64,000 nucleotides of DNA, taken from assembly GCF_009858245.1 (NCBI RefSeq), contig NZ_VMSB01000001.1, positions 62,001 to 126,000 on the forward strand, read 5' to 3'. Both the position numbers and the translations under genes were made by a program. The notes under the pieces were generated by a model. That model was not told the DNA's origin. It did not search any database and saw only the letters and a list, made by a program, of their open reading frames with translations. The DNA is from Ornithinibacter aureus. GTDB taxonomy: Bacteria; Actinomycetota; Actinomycetes; Actinomycetales; Dermatophilaceae. Of the stretch, positions 43,613 to 51,614 are shown piece by piece. Position 1 is the first letter of the stretch; the number at the start of each line of letters is the position of its first letter.

Positions 43613-44617
43613 TCACCCGCTGACGTGCGCCGCGCGCAGCTGCTCCGCGATCTCGTCGACGAACTCCGGGACCGCTTGTGCCCCGTTGACCGGACCTCCG
43701 GCGAGGTTGCCGTCGGTGCCGATGAGGACGGCCCCGGGCGTGGCGCAGCCGAAGGCGCGGCGGGCAACACCGTTCGGGTCGAACCAGGCCAGGCCGCTCA
43801 GGTCCGGCCAGGTGCTCGCCAACGCAGCCGGTGCGGTCATGAGCACGGCTCGCACCGTCACGGGTGCGAGCTCCCGGCTCCACTGTGCGACGAAGGGCTT
43901 GACGGCCTCGCACGACCCGCACCCCGGGTTGAGGAAGAGGAGCAGGTGCGCAGCCGCCGGCGTCTCGCGGGAGAGCAGCACGAGGGCACCGGCCTCGTCG
44001 AGCAGCTGCGCCACGGGCGCGGGGGTCGGCAGGTAGTCGCCGTCGTCGTCGACGGGCAGCTCGCCCGTGAGCACCCCGTCGACGGCGGTGACCGGATCCG
44101 CCGTCGGTCGGTACAGCACCAGGCCGGTCACCGCAGCGGCCAGGGCCGCGGTCGCAAGCCACCCCCACAGTGACGGGTCCTCGAGCAGGGCCGCGAGCAC
44201 GCCGGAGCCGCTGAGCCCCAGGGCCAGCGACAGGGCCGCGCTCGCCACGAGGGCGATGTTGCGCCACACGGTGACGGTGGTGACCCGGGTGTCGCCCAGG
44301 GCGCCGAAGCAGCCGCAGTCAACCGCCTCCGGCATGCGCACCGCCCGCACGACGAGCCACAGATAGGCCAGGAACAACCCCAGGGTCAGTGCGGCGACAA
44401 CCACCAGGGCCGGGCCGGTCGCGAGCACGAGCCACACCCCGAGGGCGATCTCCACCCACGGGAGGGCCCGGCGCAGCAGCGGGTGTCGCAGCCCCGCTGG
44501 GACGTCGAGGTCGACGAACGCCGTGTCGACGGCATCCGGGTCGCGCAGCTTGGCGACACCACTGACGAGGAGCACGACGGCACACGTGAGGACGGGGAGC
44601 AGGAGAGCGCTCGGCAT
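43613..44617 (-). CDS. MauE/DoxX-like membrane protein fused to a thioredoxin-like domain
   Basis: A 334-residue protein. The first ~145 residues have four hydrophobic segments and CGCFG, as in MauE-like proteins that support disulfide formation. After a further membrane span, residues ~210-330 form a thioredoxin-like domain with LNPGCGSCEAVKPF (CxxC) and GVARRAFGCATPGAVLIG. Probably an electron-relay for periplasmic thiol chemistry (inference). The ATG at 44617 is leaderless (GAGAAT box); it shares a 37-base promoter gap with the divergent channel gene. Confidence 0.75.
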   Translation of the reverse strand: MPSALLLPVLTCAVVLLVSGVAKLRDPDAVDTAFVDLDVPAGLRHPLLRRALPWVEIALGVWLVLATGPALVVVAALTLGLFLAYLWLVVRAVRMPEAVDCGCFGALGDTRVTTVTVWRNIALVASAALSLALGLSGSGVLAALLEDPSLWGWLATAALAAAVTGLVLYRPTADPVTAVDGVLTGELPVDDDGDYLPTPAPVAQLLDEAGALVLLSRETPAAAHLLLFLNPGCGSCEAVKPFVAQWSRELAPVTVRAVLMTAPAALASTWPDLSGLAWFDPNGVARRAFGCATPGAVLIGTDGNLAGGPVNGAQAVPEFVDEIAEQLRAAHVSG

Positions 44618-44623
44618 GGCGGT

Positions 44624-44648
44624 ATTCTCTCGCACCCGGTCCTAGGCT
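44624..44648. promoter_or_regulatory. Divergent leaderless promoters
   Basis: GAGAAT (minus, 44624-44629) lies six bases before the ATG at 44617, and TAGGCT (plus, 44643-44648) six bases before the ATG at 44655. The two -10 boxes are only 13 bases apart, so their -35 regions overlap and the promoters probably compete. Confidence 0.5.
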
Positions 44649-44654
44649 GTGGAC

Positions 44655-45356
44655 ATGCCGTTGATGTGGGAGGACCTGCAGGAGGCGCCCTCGCGCACCG
44701 ACCGATGGAAGGCCACGCTGCGCAAGCAGCCGTCGGCGTTCCTGCTCGCCGTGCAGATCCTCGTCATCCTCCTGCTCCCCGTGCTCGAGTCGTCGTCCTG
44801 GGGGGCTGCGGTCATCTCGCTGCTCAGCCTGTCAGCGCTCGTCACCGCCGTGTTCACGGTGCGCAGCACACCGGCCCTGACCTGGCTCTCGGCAACGCTG
44901 GCGCTGCCGGCGGCGGTCTTCGAGATCTGGAGCCTGATCGACGACAGCTCGACGGCGGTGGCGTTGGCCCACTCGGCGCTGGCCGTCTTCTACTTCTACA
45001 CGGCGTACGCGCTCATCTCGTACATGTTCGAGGACTCGTGGGTCACCAAGGACGAGCTGTTCGCCGTCGGAGCCTGCTTCACCGTGCTCGTGTTCGCCTT
45101 CGCCTACCTCTTCATGGCCATCCAGGAGATCTACCCGCGGTCGTTCACCTCGTTCGACGGGCCCGGCCAACGGACCCTGCTCGAGCTCATCTACTACTCC
45201 GGGGCCAACCTCACCAGCGTCGGCCTGTCCGACGTCGGGCCGATCCGGCCGCACGCACGAGCCATCGGCACCGTCGAGCAGCTCGCCGGCGTCATGTACG
45301 TCGCCATGGTCATCTCGCGCCTGGTGGCGCTGACCGTCATGCGCGCGCGCAGCTGA
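44655..45356 (+). CDS. Ion-channel-like membrane protein with atypical K+ filter
   Basis: A 233-residue protein with six hydrophobic segments, the last pair flanking a pore-loop-like stretch: TLLELIYYSGANLTSVGLSD then VGPI. Alignment by eye with the K+ channel TVGYGD signature gives TSVGLSD, so the second filter glycine is Ser and the aromatic is Leu. No S4-like charge ladder and no C-terminal RCK domain. Either a channel with different selectivity or a non-conducting relative. The ATG is placed by the TAGGCT box. Confidence 0.65.
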   Translation: MPLMWEDLQEAPSRTDRWKATLRKQPSAFLLAVQILVILLLPVLESSSWGAAVISLLSLSALVTAVFTVRSTPALTWLSATLALPAAVFEIWSLIDDSSTAVALAHSALAVFYFYTAYALISYMFEDSWVTKDELFAVGACFTVLVFAFAYLFMAIQEIYPRSFTSFDGPGQRTLLELIYYSGANLTSVGLSDVGPIRPHARAIGTVEQLAGVMYVAMVISRLVALTVMRARS

Positions 45357-45379
45357 GCAAGCGCCGCCACCGTCGCCGC

Positions 45380-46489
45380 TCAGCCGTCGAGGTCCTCGAT
45401 GCGGGCCAGGCAGGGGCCGCGCGCGGTGGAGAGCTCAGCAGCCCGCGCCTCGGTCTCGCGCAGCACCCGGAGGATGTTCTCGCCCGTCAGGGAGGCGAGG
45501 TCGGTGTCGCTCCAGCCACGCTCCGCGAGCGCGGCGAGCAGGCGGGGGTACCCGCTGACGTCCTCGAGGCCGGTGGGGAGGTGGTCGACGCCGTCGTAGT
45601 CGCCGCCGAGGCCGATGTGCTCGATGCCGGCGACCTCCCGCACGTGCTCGCAGTGCGCGACGACGTCGTCGATGGAGGCCTCGGGACGGGGCGCGTCGGT
45701 GGGCTCGCGGTCCCAGTCGCGCAGCGCCTGGCTGACGAAGTACGGCACGAAGGTCACCATGCACACCCCGTCGTTGTCGGCCAGGCGGGCCAGCACGTCG
45801 TCGGGCACGTTGCGCGGGTGGTCGCACAGCGCCCGCGCCGAGGAGTGCGAGAAGATCACCGGCGCCTGGGTGGTGTCCAGGGCGGCCCGCATGGTGTCGG
45901 CCGACACGTGGGAGAGGTCGACGAGCATGCCGAGCCGGTTCATCTCGAGCACGACCTCGCGGCCGAACGCCGACAGCCCGCCGAGCACGGGGTCGTCGGT
46001 GGCGGAGTCCGCCCACGGCACGTTGTCGTTGTGGGTCAGGGTCAGGTAGCGCACCCCGAGGGAGAACAGCATCCGCAGCACCCCCAGGGAGCTGTCGATG
46101 CTCTGCCCACCCTCGGCGCCGATGAGCGAGGCGATCTTCCCCCGTGAGATCGCTCGTTCGACGTCGGATGCCGTGCGGGCGGCGATGAGGTGGTCGGGGT
46201 AGCGCGCGATCATGGCGTGCACTGCGTCGATCTGCTCGAGCGTCGCCGTCACCGCCGTGCTCCCGGGCAGGTCGGAGGGCACGAACACCGACCAGAACTG
46301 GGCGCCCACGCCGCCGGCACGCAACCGGGGGATGTCGGTGTGGGTCGGCTGCCCCGGCAGGGCGATGTCGAGCTTCGCCCAGTCGTAGGCGACCCGTTCC
46401 CTCGCCTCCCACGGCAGGTCGTTGTGCCCGTCGATCACGGGGTGGTGCCGGAGCAGGTCGTGAACGCGGGCATCGGTCTCGGAAGCCAT
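45380..46489 (-). CDS. Dipeptidase, M19 (renal dipeptidase) family
   Basis: A 369-residue zinc peptidase. [15 protein letters not shown] holds the HxD zinc ligands, [16 protein letters not shown] the bridging Glu, [16 protein letters not shown] and [20 protein letters not shown] the His ligands, and [20 protein letters not shown] the catalytic region. It hydrolyses dipeptides. No signal peptide is seen, so probably cytoplasmic. It has a leaderless-type promoter and is divergent from rimO. Confidence 0.93.
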   Translation of the reverse strand: MASETDARVHDLLRHHPVIDGHNDLPWEARERVAYDWAKLDIALPGQPTHTDIPRLRAGGVGAQFWSVFVPSDLPGSTAVTATLEQIDAVHAMIARYPDHLIAARTASDVERAISRGKIASLIGAEGGQSIDSSLGVLRMLFSLGVRYLTLTHNDNVPWADSATDDPVLGGLSAFGREVVLEMNRLGMLVDLSHVSADTMRAALDTTQAPVIFSHSSARALCDHPRNVPDDVLARLADNDGVCMVTFVPYFVSQALRDWDREPTDAPRPEASIDDVVAHCEHVREVAGIEHIGLGGDYDGVDHLPTGLEDVSGYPRLLAALAERGWSDTDLASLTGENILRVLRETEARAAELSTARGPCLARIEDLDG

Positions 46490-46495
46490 GCCCGG

Positions 46496-46501
46496 ACCCT
46501 A
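46496..46501 (-). promoter_or_regulatory. -10 box TAGGGT, leaderless dipeptidase start
   Basis: TAGGGT on the minus strand, six bases before the ATG at 46489. Confidence 0.5.
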
Positions 46502-46534
46502 CTGCGACGGTGCCGGAGCGCCCCCGCCGGGAAC

Positions 46535-46540
46535 TACAGT
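46535..46540 (+). promoter_or_regulatory. -10 box TACAGT, leaderless rimO start
   Basis: TACAGT six bases before the rimO ATG at 46547, on the other side of the 57-base divergent gap. Confidence 0.5.
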
Positions 46541-46546
46541 GGCGTC

Positions 46547-47968
46547 ATGCCCTCCACCCCGAGTCGCGGCAGCGTCGCCCTGGTCACCCTCGGGTGCACC
46601 CGCAACGAGGTCGACTCCGAGGAGTTGGCCGGTCGGCTCTCGGCGGAGGGCTGGACCCTCGTCGAGGACGCGGCTGATGCCGACGTCGCCCTAGTCAACA
46701 CCTGCGGCTTCGTCGAGCAGGCCAAGAAGGACTCCATCGACACCCTGTTGGAGGCGGCCGACCTCAAGGAGTCGCGGCGCACCAAGGCGGTCGTCGCGGT
46801 GGGCTGCCTGGCCGAGCGCTACGGCCAGACCCTCGCCGACGAGCTGCCCGACGCCGATGCCGTGCTCGGCTTCGACTCCTACCGCGACATGTCGAGCCAC
46901 CTGACGGCGATCCTGGCCGGCGAGCGACCGGCATCCCACGTCCCCTCCGACCGCCGCAGGCTGCTGCCGCTGTCTCCGGTCGACCGCTCCGCCGCGGCGG
47001 ATGCCGTGGCGCTGCCCGGTCACGGGGACGGTGAGGCCTTCGTGCGCTCGCGGCTCGGGGGCGGGCCGTGGGCACCGCTGAAGATCGCGAGCGGCTGCGA
47101 CCGTCGCTGCTCGTTCTGCGCCATCCCGATGTTCCGCGGCTCCTTCGTGTCCCGCCGCCCCACCGACGTCCTCGCCGAGGCACGGTGGCTCGGGGAGCAG
47201 GGCGTGAGCGAGCTGTTCCTCGTCAGCGAGAACTCGACGTCCTACGGCAAGGACCTGGGTGACCTCGGCCTGCTCGAGAAGCTGCTTCCTGAGCTGACCG
47301 CGGTGCCGGGTGTCGAGCGGGTGCGGGTGTCCTACCTGCAACCGGCCGAGGTGCGCCCGGGGCTGCTCGCGGCGATGGCGGAGACCCCCGGCGTCATGCC
47401 GTGGTACGACCTGTCCTTCCAACACTGCTCCGAGACGGTGCTGCGCCGGATGCGCCGGTTCGGGGGCACCGAGCCCTTCCTCGACCTCATCGGGCGAGTG
47501 CGCGACCGGCAGCCACTCGCCGGGGTCCGCAGCAACGTCATCGTGGGCTTCCCGGGCGAGACCGAGGCCGACGTCGACGAGCTCGAACGCTTCCTCACGC
47601 AGGCTCGCATGGACGTCGTCGGTGTCTTCGGCTACTCCGACGAGGACGGCACCGAGGCCGAGTCGCTCGGCGACAAGCTCCCCGAGCACGTGGTCCTGGA
47701 GCGGGTCGAGCGGATCACCGGCCTCGTCGAGGAGCTCACGGCACAGCGCGCGAGCGAGCGGGTGGGGGAACGGGTGATCGTCCTGGTCGAGGACCACGAC
47801 GAGGACGACGAGGGGGTGGCGATCGGCCGAGCCGAGCACCAGGGGCCGGACGTCGACGGAGTGTGCCTCGTCCGGACCGCCGACGGTGCCGTCCCGGCGG
47901 TCGGTGAGTTCGTCGAGGGTGAGGTCGTCGACTCGGTGGGGGTCGACCTCGTCGTGGATGTGCGATGA
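46547..47968 (+). CDS. rimO: Ribosomal protein S12 methylthiotransferase
   Basis: A 473-residue radical-SAM enzyme that methylthiolates an Asp of S12. The N-terminal cluster cysteines are in [26 protein letters not shown] and VGCLAERY; the radical SAM site is [13 protein letters not shown]; the substrate-specific [18 protein letters not shown] and a C-terminal TRAM domain follow. It heads the rimO-pgsA-pncC-clgR operon, each joined by four-base overlaps. Confidence 0.95.
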   Translation: MPSTPSRGSVALVTLGCTRNEVDSEELAGRLSAEGWTLVEDAADADVALVNTCGFVEQAKKDSIDTLLEAADLKESRRTKAVVAVGCLAERYGQTLADELPDADAVLGFDSYRDMSSHLTAILAGERPASHVPSDRRRLLPLSPVDRSAAADAVALPGHGDGEAFVRSRLGGGPWAPLKIASGCDRRCSFCAIPMFRGSFVSRRPTDVLAEARWLGEQGVSELFLVSENSTSYGKDLGDLGLLEKLLPELTAVPGVERVRVSYLQPAEVRPGLLAAMAETPGVMPWYDLSFQHCSETVLRRMRRFGGTEPFLDLIGRVRDRQPLAGVRSNVIVGFPGETEADVDELERFLTQARMDVVGVFGYSDEDGTEAESLGDKLPEHVVLERVERITGLVEELTAQRASERVGERVIVLVEDHDEDDEGVAIGRAEHQGPDVDGVCLVRTADGAVPAVGEFVEGEVVDSVGVDLVVDVR

Positions 47969-48744
47969 GCCAGCCGCCGACGGGGGAGCAGCCACTCGGT
48001 GAGCAGGCACTGGGGGACAAGCCACTGCGGGCCGTGCGTCCCGGCCCGCTCGCGCAGGGGCGCGCCACCGACCCCTATCGGATCGGCGTCGACCCGGCCA
48101 GCCCTGCGGTGCCGACGACCGGCCCGAGCGCGTGGAACATCGCCAACTACCTGACCGTCTTCCGCCTGGCCATCGTCCCGGTCTTCGGCTGGCTTCTCCT
48201 CGCCGACGACGGGCGCAGTGCGGGGTACCGCTGGGCTGCGTTCGCGGTCTTCGTCGTCGCCATGGTCACCGATCGCATCGACGGCGACCTCGCGCGCAGC
48301 CGGGGCCTGGTGACCAACGTGGGGAAGGTGCTCGACCCCATCGCGGACAAGGCGCTGGTCACGATGGCTCTCATCGGGCTGTCCGCGATCGGCGAGGTGT
48401 GGTGGTGGGTCACGATCGTGGTCCTCGTGCGCGAGTGGGGCATCACCGCGGTGCGTTTCTGGGTGATCCGTCACGGCGTGATGGCCGCTGGGCGTGGGGG
48501 CAAGGTCAAGACCCTGCTCCAGACGTTCGGCATCGGCTTCTACCTCATGCCACGGTGGGTCCTGCCCTACCCCGACGTCTGGGAGGCACTGGCGGCGATC
48601 TCGCTCGGTGCGGCGGTGCTCATCACGGTCATCACTGGCGTCGACTACCTCCACCAGGCGCTGCGCTTGCGTCAGACCAGTGAGCGCGCCGCGACCAAGC
48701 GCGCGGCCCGCGCGGCCCGCCGTGAGGGGCGCGGCGCATCGTGA
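47965..48744 (+). CDS. pgsA: CDP-diacylglycerol-glycerol-3-phosphate phosphatidyltransferase
   Basis: A 259-residue CDP-alcohol phosphatidyltransferase with four to six membrane helices. The signature [20 protein letters not shown] followed by LDPIADK fits DGx2ARx8Gx3Dx3D except that it has DL at the usual Dx2A positions. It makes phosphatidylglycerophosphate for membrane lipids. The first ~50 residues are a hydrophilic extension. ATGA overlap with rimO. Confidence 0.92.
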   Translation: MSQPPTGEQPLGEQALGDKPLRAVRPGPLAQGRATDPYRIGVDPASPAVPTTGPSAWNIANYLTVFRLAIVPVFGWLLLADDGRSAGYRWAAFAVFVVAMVTDRIDGDLARSRGLVTNVGKVLDPIADKALVTMALIGLSAIGEVWWWVTIVVLVREWGITAVRFWVIRHGVMAAGRGGKVKTLLQTFGIGFYLMPRWVLPYPDVWEALAAISLGAAVLITVITGVDYLHQALRLRQTSERAATKRAARAARREGRGAS

Positions 48745-49331
48745 GCGCGGTGCCGGAGCGACCGGATGCCGGGCGGCCGGATGCCGGTGCGCTCGCCGTC
48801 GTCGCCCGCTTGCGTGACCTCGGGCTCACCGTCGCGACGGCTGAATCGCTGACCGGTGGTCTGGTCTGTGCCGCGCTGACGAGCGTCCCCGGCGCGTCGG
48901 CCGTCGTGCGTGGCGGGGTCGTCGCCTATGCCAGCGAGGTCAAGGCCACCGTGGTGGGCGTCGACGCTGGGGTGTTGGCCCGTGAGGGTGCAGTGTCCGC
49001 GGCGGTCGCCGGTGAGCTCGCGACGAGGGTACGGGCCGTCCTGGGTTGCGACATCGGGGTCTCGACGACCGGCGTGGCCGGTCCCGACCCGGCCGACGGA
49101 CGCCCACCGGGGACGGTGTTCATCGGTGCCTGCGGTCCGTGGGGAATCCTCGTGGAGGAACTGTCGTTGACCGGCAACCGGGACCAGATCCGCGCGGCCA
49201 CCGTGCGGGAAGTTCTCACCCTGCTGAGCACGGCGCTGAAGAACCTTCGAGACGCTGACGGTCGCGCGGGGTACGGTGGAGCCCGACCGGAACAGCCGGT
49301 CGACACGAACGAAAGAGAGGACGCGCCGTGA
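48741..49331 (+). CDS. pncC: Nicotinamide-nucleotide amidohydrolase (CinA C-terminal family)
   Basis: A 196-residue PncC/CinA-C protein: TVATAESLTGGLVCAALTSVPGAS carries the catalytic Ser region, VVAYASEVKATVVGVD and STTGVAGPDPADGRPPGTVFIG are diagnostic. It deamidates NMN in pyridine nucleotide recycling. Starts at a GTG overlapping pgsA (GTGA) and overlaps clgR the same way. Confidence 0.93.
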   Translation: MSAVPERPDAGRPDAGALAVVARLRDLGLTVATAESLTGGLVCAALTSVPGASAVVRGGVVAYASEVKATVVGVDAGVLAREGAVSAAVAGELATRVRAVLGCDIGVSTTGVAGPDPADGRPPGTVFIGACGPWGILVEELSLTGNRDQIRAATVREVLTLLSTALKNLRDADGRAGYGGARPEQPVDTNEREDAP

Positions 49332-49636
49332 TCCTGTTGCGCCACGAGCTCGGTGAAGTCCTTCGAGAGATCCGTCAGGACCAGGGCCGCACCCTGCGCG
49401 ACGTCGCGTCGACATCGGCGGTGTCCCTGGGTTACCTCAGCGAGCTCGAGCGGGGTACCAAGGAAGCGTCCTCCGAGTTGCTCGCGGCCGTGTGCGCAGG
49501 CCTGGGCCTGAACCTGTCCGAGGTGCTCGAGTTGGTCCGTGACCGGGTCGAGCGGGTCGAGACGTTTTCGACTCCCGTGTCGCTGCCGGTCTCACCGGCA
49601 GTGGACCCCGATCAGGTCTCCGCCTCAGCGGCCTGA
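49328..49636 (+). CDS. clgR: ClgR-like Xre-family transcriptional regulator
   Basis: A 102-residue single-HTH protein: EVLREIRQDQGRTLRDVAST, VSLGYLSELERGTKEASSEL and VCAGLGLNLSEVL match ClgR, the activator of Clp protease genes in actinobacteria. Its position after pgsA/pncC is conserved. The ribosome-binding GAAAGAGAGG precedes the GTG. ClgR box sites were not found in the window. Its last bases overlap the convergent glycosylase gene by 12. Confidence 0.85.
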   Translation: MILLRHELGEVLREIRQDQGRTLRDVASTSAVSLGYLSELERGTKEASSELLAAVCAGLGLNLSEVLELVRDRVERVETFSTPVSLPVSPAVDPDQVSASAA

Positions 49637-50506
49637 ACGGCCACTTCCTGGTCGACCACCGCCCGAGCCACCACTACCGAGTGGGCGTTGCGGACGACCG
49701 TCGTCGGTCGGAGCCAGCCCACCCTGACAGGTGGGGCACGAGAAGAGCGTGCGCTGGCGAGGTGCCAGCCCCGTCATCGCCACCCGCACCGTGTCACCAC
49801 ACCGCCGACAGGGCCGCCCAGACCGGGCGTGCACGTAGGCCTCCTCGCCGGAGCGCTGCACTCCCGTGCTGGCCTGCCACCCGGTGCGCCGCGCGAGGTC
49901 CATCAGCCGATGCAGTCGGTCGGTGATCCTCGATGCCACGGTATCGCCGAGGTCCCGTCCGGGCGTCCACGGCAGCACCCGCTCCAGGAAGAGGATCTCG
50001 CTGGCCCAGAACGTGCCGACTCCGGCGAGGACTCGCTGGTCGAGCAGAAGGTCACCGACGAAGGCCTCCGATGCCGTGAGTCGCGACGCGACGAGGTCGG
50101 GGTCCCAGTCCGCACCGAGCACGTCCGGGCCCAGGTGCCCGACGAGGTCACCTTCGCGGCTGGTGGGGACGAGGTCGAGCATCCCGAGGCGCAGCCCCAG
50201 GGCCGACCACTCGTCGGTGAGGACGGCGGCCCGCAGGTCGGAGCGGCGCAGCGCCCGCTGCGTGGCCGCCCCCGGGTGCTCGATGCGCCACTGACCTTCC
50301 ATCCGCAGGTGCGTGTGCAGGGTGATGCCGCTGTCGAAGCGGTGCAGCAGGTGCTTGCCGCGGGCCACGACCTCGAGGGTGTGGGCGCCGGCGAGGTCGA
50401 CGTCGGGCACCCGGGGCCAGCGCAGCTCGGCCCGCTGGACGACCCGACCGGCGAGCGCCCGGTGCAGGCGGTCGGCGGTGCGGTGGACGGTGTCACCCTC
50501 GGGCAC
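49625..50506 (-). CDS. nei: Fpg/Nei-family DNA glycosylase
   Basis: A 293-residue base-excision repair enzyme. The N-terminal MPEGDTVHRTADRL has the catalytic Pro-Glu of the Nei-2 subfamily; GVGTFWASEILFLERVLPW is the H2TH region; a zinc finger is formed by CRRCG and SCPTCQGG. The Gly/Ser/Arg-rich C-terminal ~25 residues are probably disordered. It overlaps the PadR gene by 14 bases upstream. Confidence 0.9.
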   Translation of the reverse strand: MPEGDTVHRTADRLHRALAGRVVQRAELRWPRVPDVDLAGAHTLEVVARGKHLLHRFDSGITLHTHLRMEGQWRIEHPGAATQRALRRSDLRAAVLTDEWSALGLRLGMLDLVPTSREGDLVGHLGPDVLGADWDPDLVASRLTASEAFVGDLLLDQRVLAGVGTFWASEILFLERVLPWTPGRDLGDTVASRITDRLHRLMDLARRTGWQASTGVQRSGEEAYVHARSGRPCRRCGDTVRVAMTGLAPRQRTLFSCPTCQGGLAPTDDGRPQRPLGSGGSGGGRPGSGRSGR

Positions 50507-51068
50507 GGGGTGCCCCTTGGGCGTGGGGTGCGTCCAGGGCCGCGAGGGTCGCGAGGGACTCCTGCGCCCAGGTCAGCTGGGCCCGGGCCACGTGCTCGCC
50601 GAAGGAGAGGGTGACCTCGCGCAGGGCCTGTTCCCGGGAACGGCCGTGCTCGACCACTGACTCGTCGCGTATCCGGGCGTACTCGTCGAGCGCTGTGCTG
50701 GCCCGGTCGCGAGCCTGCTGCAAGAGGTGCTGTGCCTCGCCGTCCGCGAGGTGGGCACCGAAGAACAGGCGAAGGAGGAGCCCGTTGCGCGCCGGGGGAG
50801 AGGTGTGTGGCTCGGCCAGGAGAGCCCGCAGCCGATCCTCCCCGGCCGGGGTGATCTGGAAGACCGTCCCGGACGTGCGGCCGCGACCGCTGCGGCGGAC
50901 CGCACCCGACTGCTCGAGGGCGGCCAGGCACGGGTAGATCTGCCCGTAGCTCTCGTGCCAGAAGTGGCCGAGCACCTCGGTGATGGCTCGACGCACCTCG
51001 TAACCCGTCATCGAGCCGGTCGACAGGGCTCCGAGGACGGCAACCTCGGTCTGTGAATGTCTGGCCAT
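50493..51068 (-). CDS. PadR-family transcriptional regulator
   Basis: A 191-residue PadR protein: VLGALSTGSMTGYEVRRAI, FWHESYGQIYPCLAALEQSG and the wing FQITPAGEDRLRALL, then a C-terminal dimer domain. TAGCAT six bases upstream of the ATG makes it leaderless. It is divergent from a small membrane protein across 30 bases holding TAGA-n6-TCTA, a possible operator, so it may control that gene and itself. Confidence 0.9.
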   Translation of the reverse strand: MARHSQTEVAVLGALSTGSMTGYEVRRAITEVLGHFWHESYGQIYPCLAALEQSGAVRRSGRGRTSGTVFQITPAGEDRLRALLAEPHTSPPARNGLLLRLFFGAHLADGEAQHLLQQARDRASTALDEYARIRDESVVEHGRSREQALREVTLSFGEHVARAQLTWAQESLATLAALDAPHAQGAPRARG

Positions 51069-51074
51069 GGGCTG

Positions 51075-51080
51075 ATGCTA
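51075..51080 (-). promoter_or_regulatory. -10 box TAGCAT, leaderless padR start
   Basis: TAGCAT on the minus strand six bases before the ATG at 51068. The adjacent TAGAAACATATCTA (51086-51099) is a short dyad that could bind PadR. Confidence 0.45.
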
Positions 51081-51098
51081 TCTGCTAGAAACATATCT

Positions 51099-51614
51099 AT
51101 GAGAGATGTAGACGGGTGGGCGGCGTCGACCGGTGGTCGCGACCGAGGAGCCGCAGGCCTCCTGCTCGCGGGGGTCACGGCCTTCCAGGTGTCGCTGGCC
51201 GCCGGGGCACCCTGGGGGCGCCTCGCCTGGGGCGGCGGCCACGAGGGCGTGCTGCCCGCCGACCTCCGGGTGGCGTCGGCGGGCGCCGCGGTGCTGTGGG
51301 GCGCGGTGACGGTGGCGGTCGCGACCCAGCGGCCACGCAGTACCCGGGCTCAGACGATGCTCCTACGGGGCGTCTGCGGCGCCAGCGTCATCGGGGCTGC
51401 GCTCAACCTCGCCTCGCCGAGCCTCCCCGAGCGTGCCCTCTGGGCGCCGGTGACCGCGGCGGTGGCGGTGCTCACGTGGCGCGCGTCTCGCAGCCTGGTC
51501 AGCGGCGCATCCGCAGACCCCGTGGGGTCAGGTGGAAGCCGGCCTGCTCGAGGGCCGGGACGACGGGGTGCTCCGAGCCCAGCAGCTGACCGCCGTCGGC
51601 CTTCTCGACGGTGA
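51099..51614 (+). CDS. Small hypothetical membrane protein
   Basis: A 171-residue protein with four hydrophobic segments (AAGLLLAGVTAFQVSLAAG, ASAGAAVLWGAVTVAVA, MLLRGVCGASVIGAALNLA, WAPVTAAVAVLTW). Not recognised; similar four-helix actinobacterial proteins often sit beside PadR regulators. The last ~38 residues are Arg/Pro/Gly-rich and lie antisense over the helicase gene end, so the natural stop may have been lost. Earlier starts at 51057 are possible but would overlap padR. Confidence 0.55.
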   Translation: MRDVDGWAASTGGRDRGAAGLLLAGVTAFQVSLAAGAPWGRLAWGGGHEGVLPADLRVASAGAAVLWGAVTVAVATQRPRSTRAQTMLLRGVCGASVIGAALNLASPSLPERALWAPVTAAVAVLTWRASRSLVSGASADPVGSGGSRPARGPGRRGAPSPAADRRRPSRR

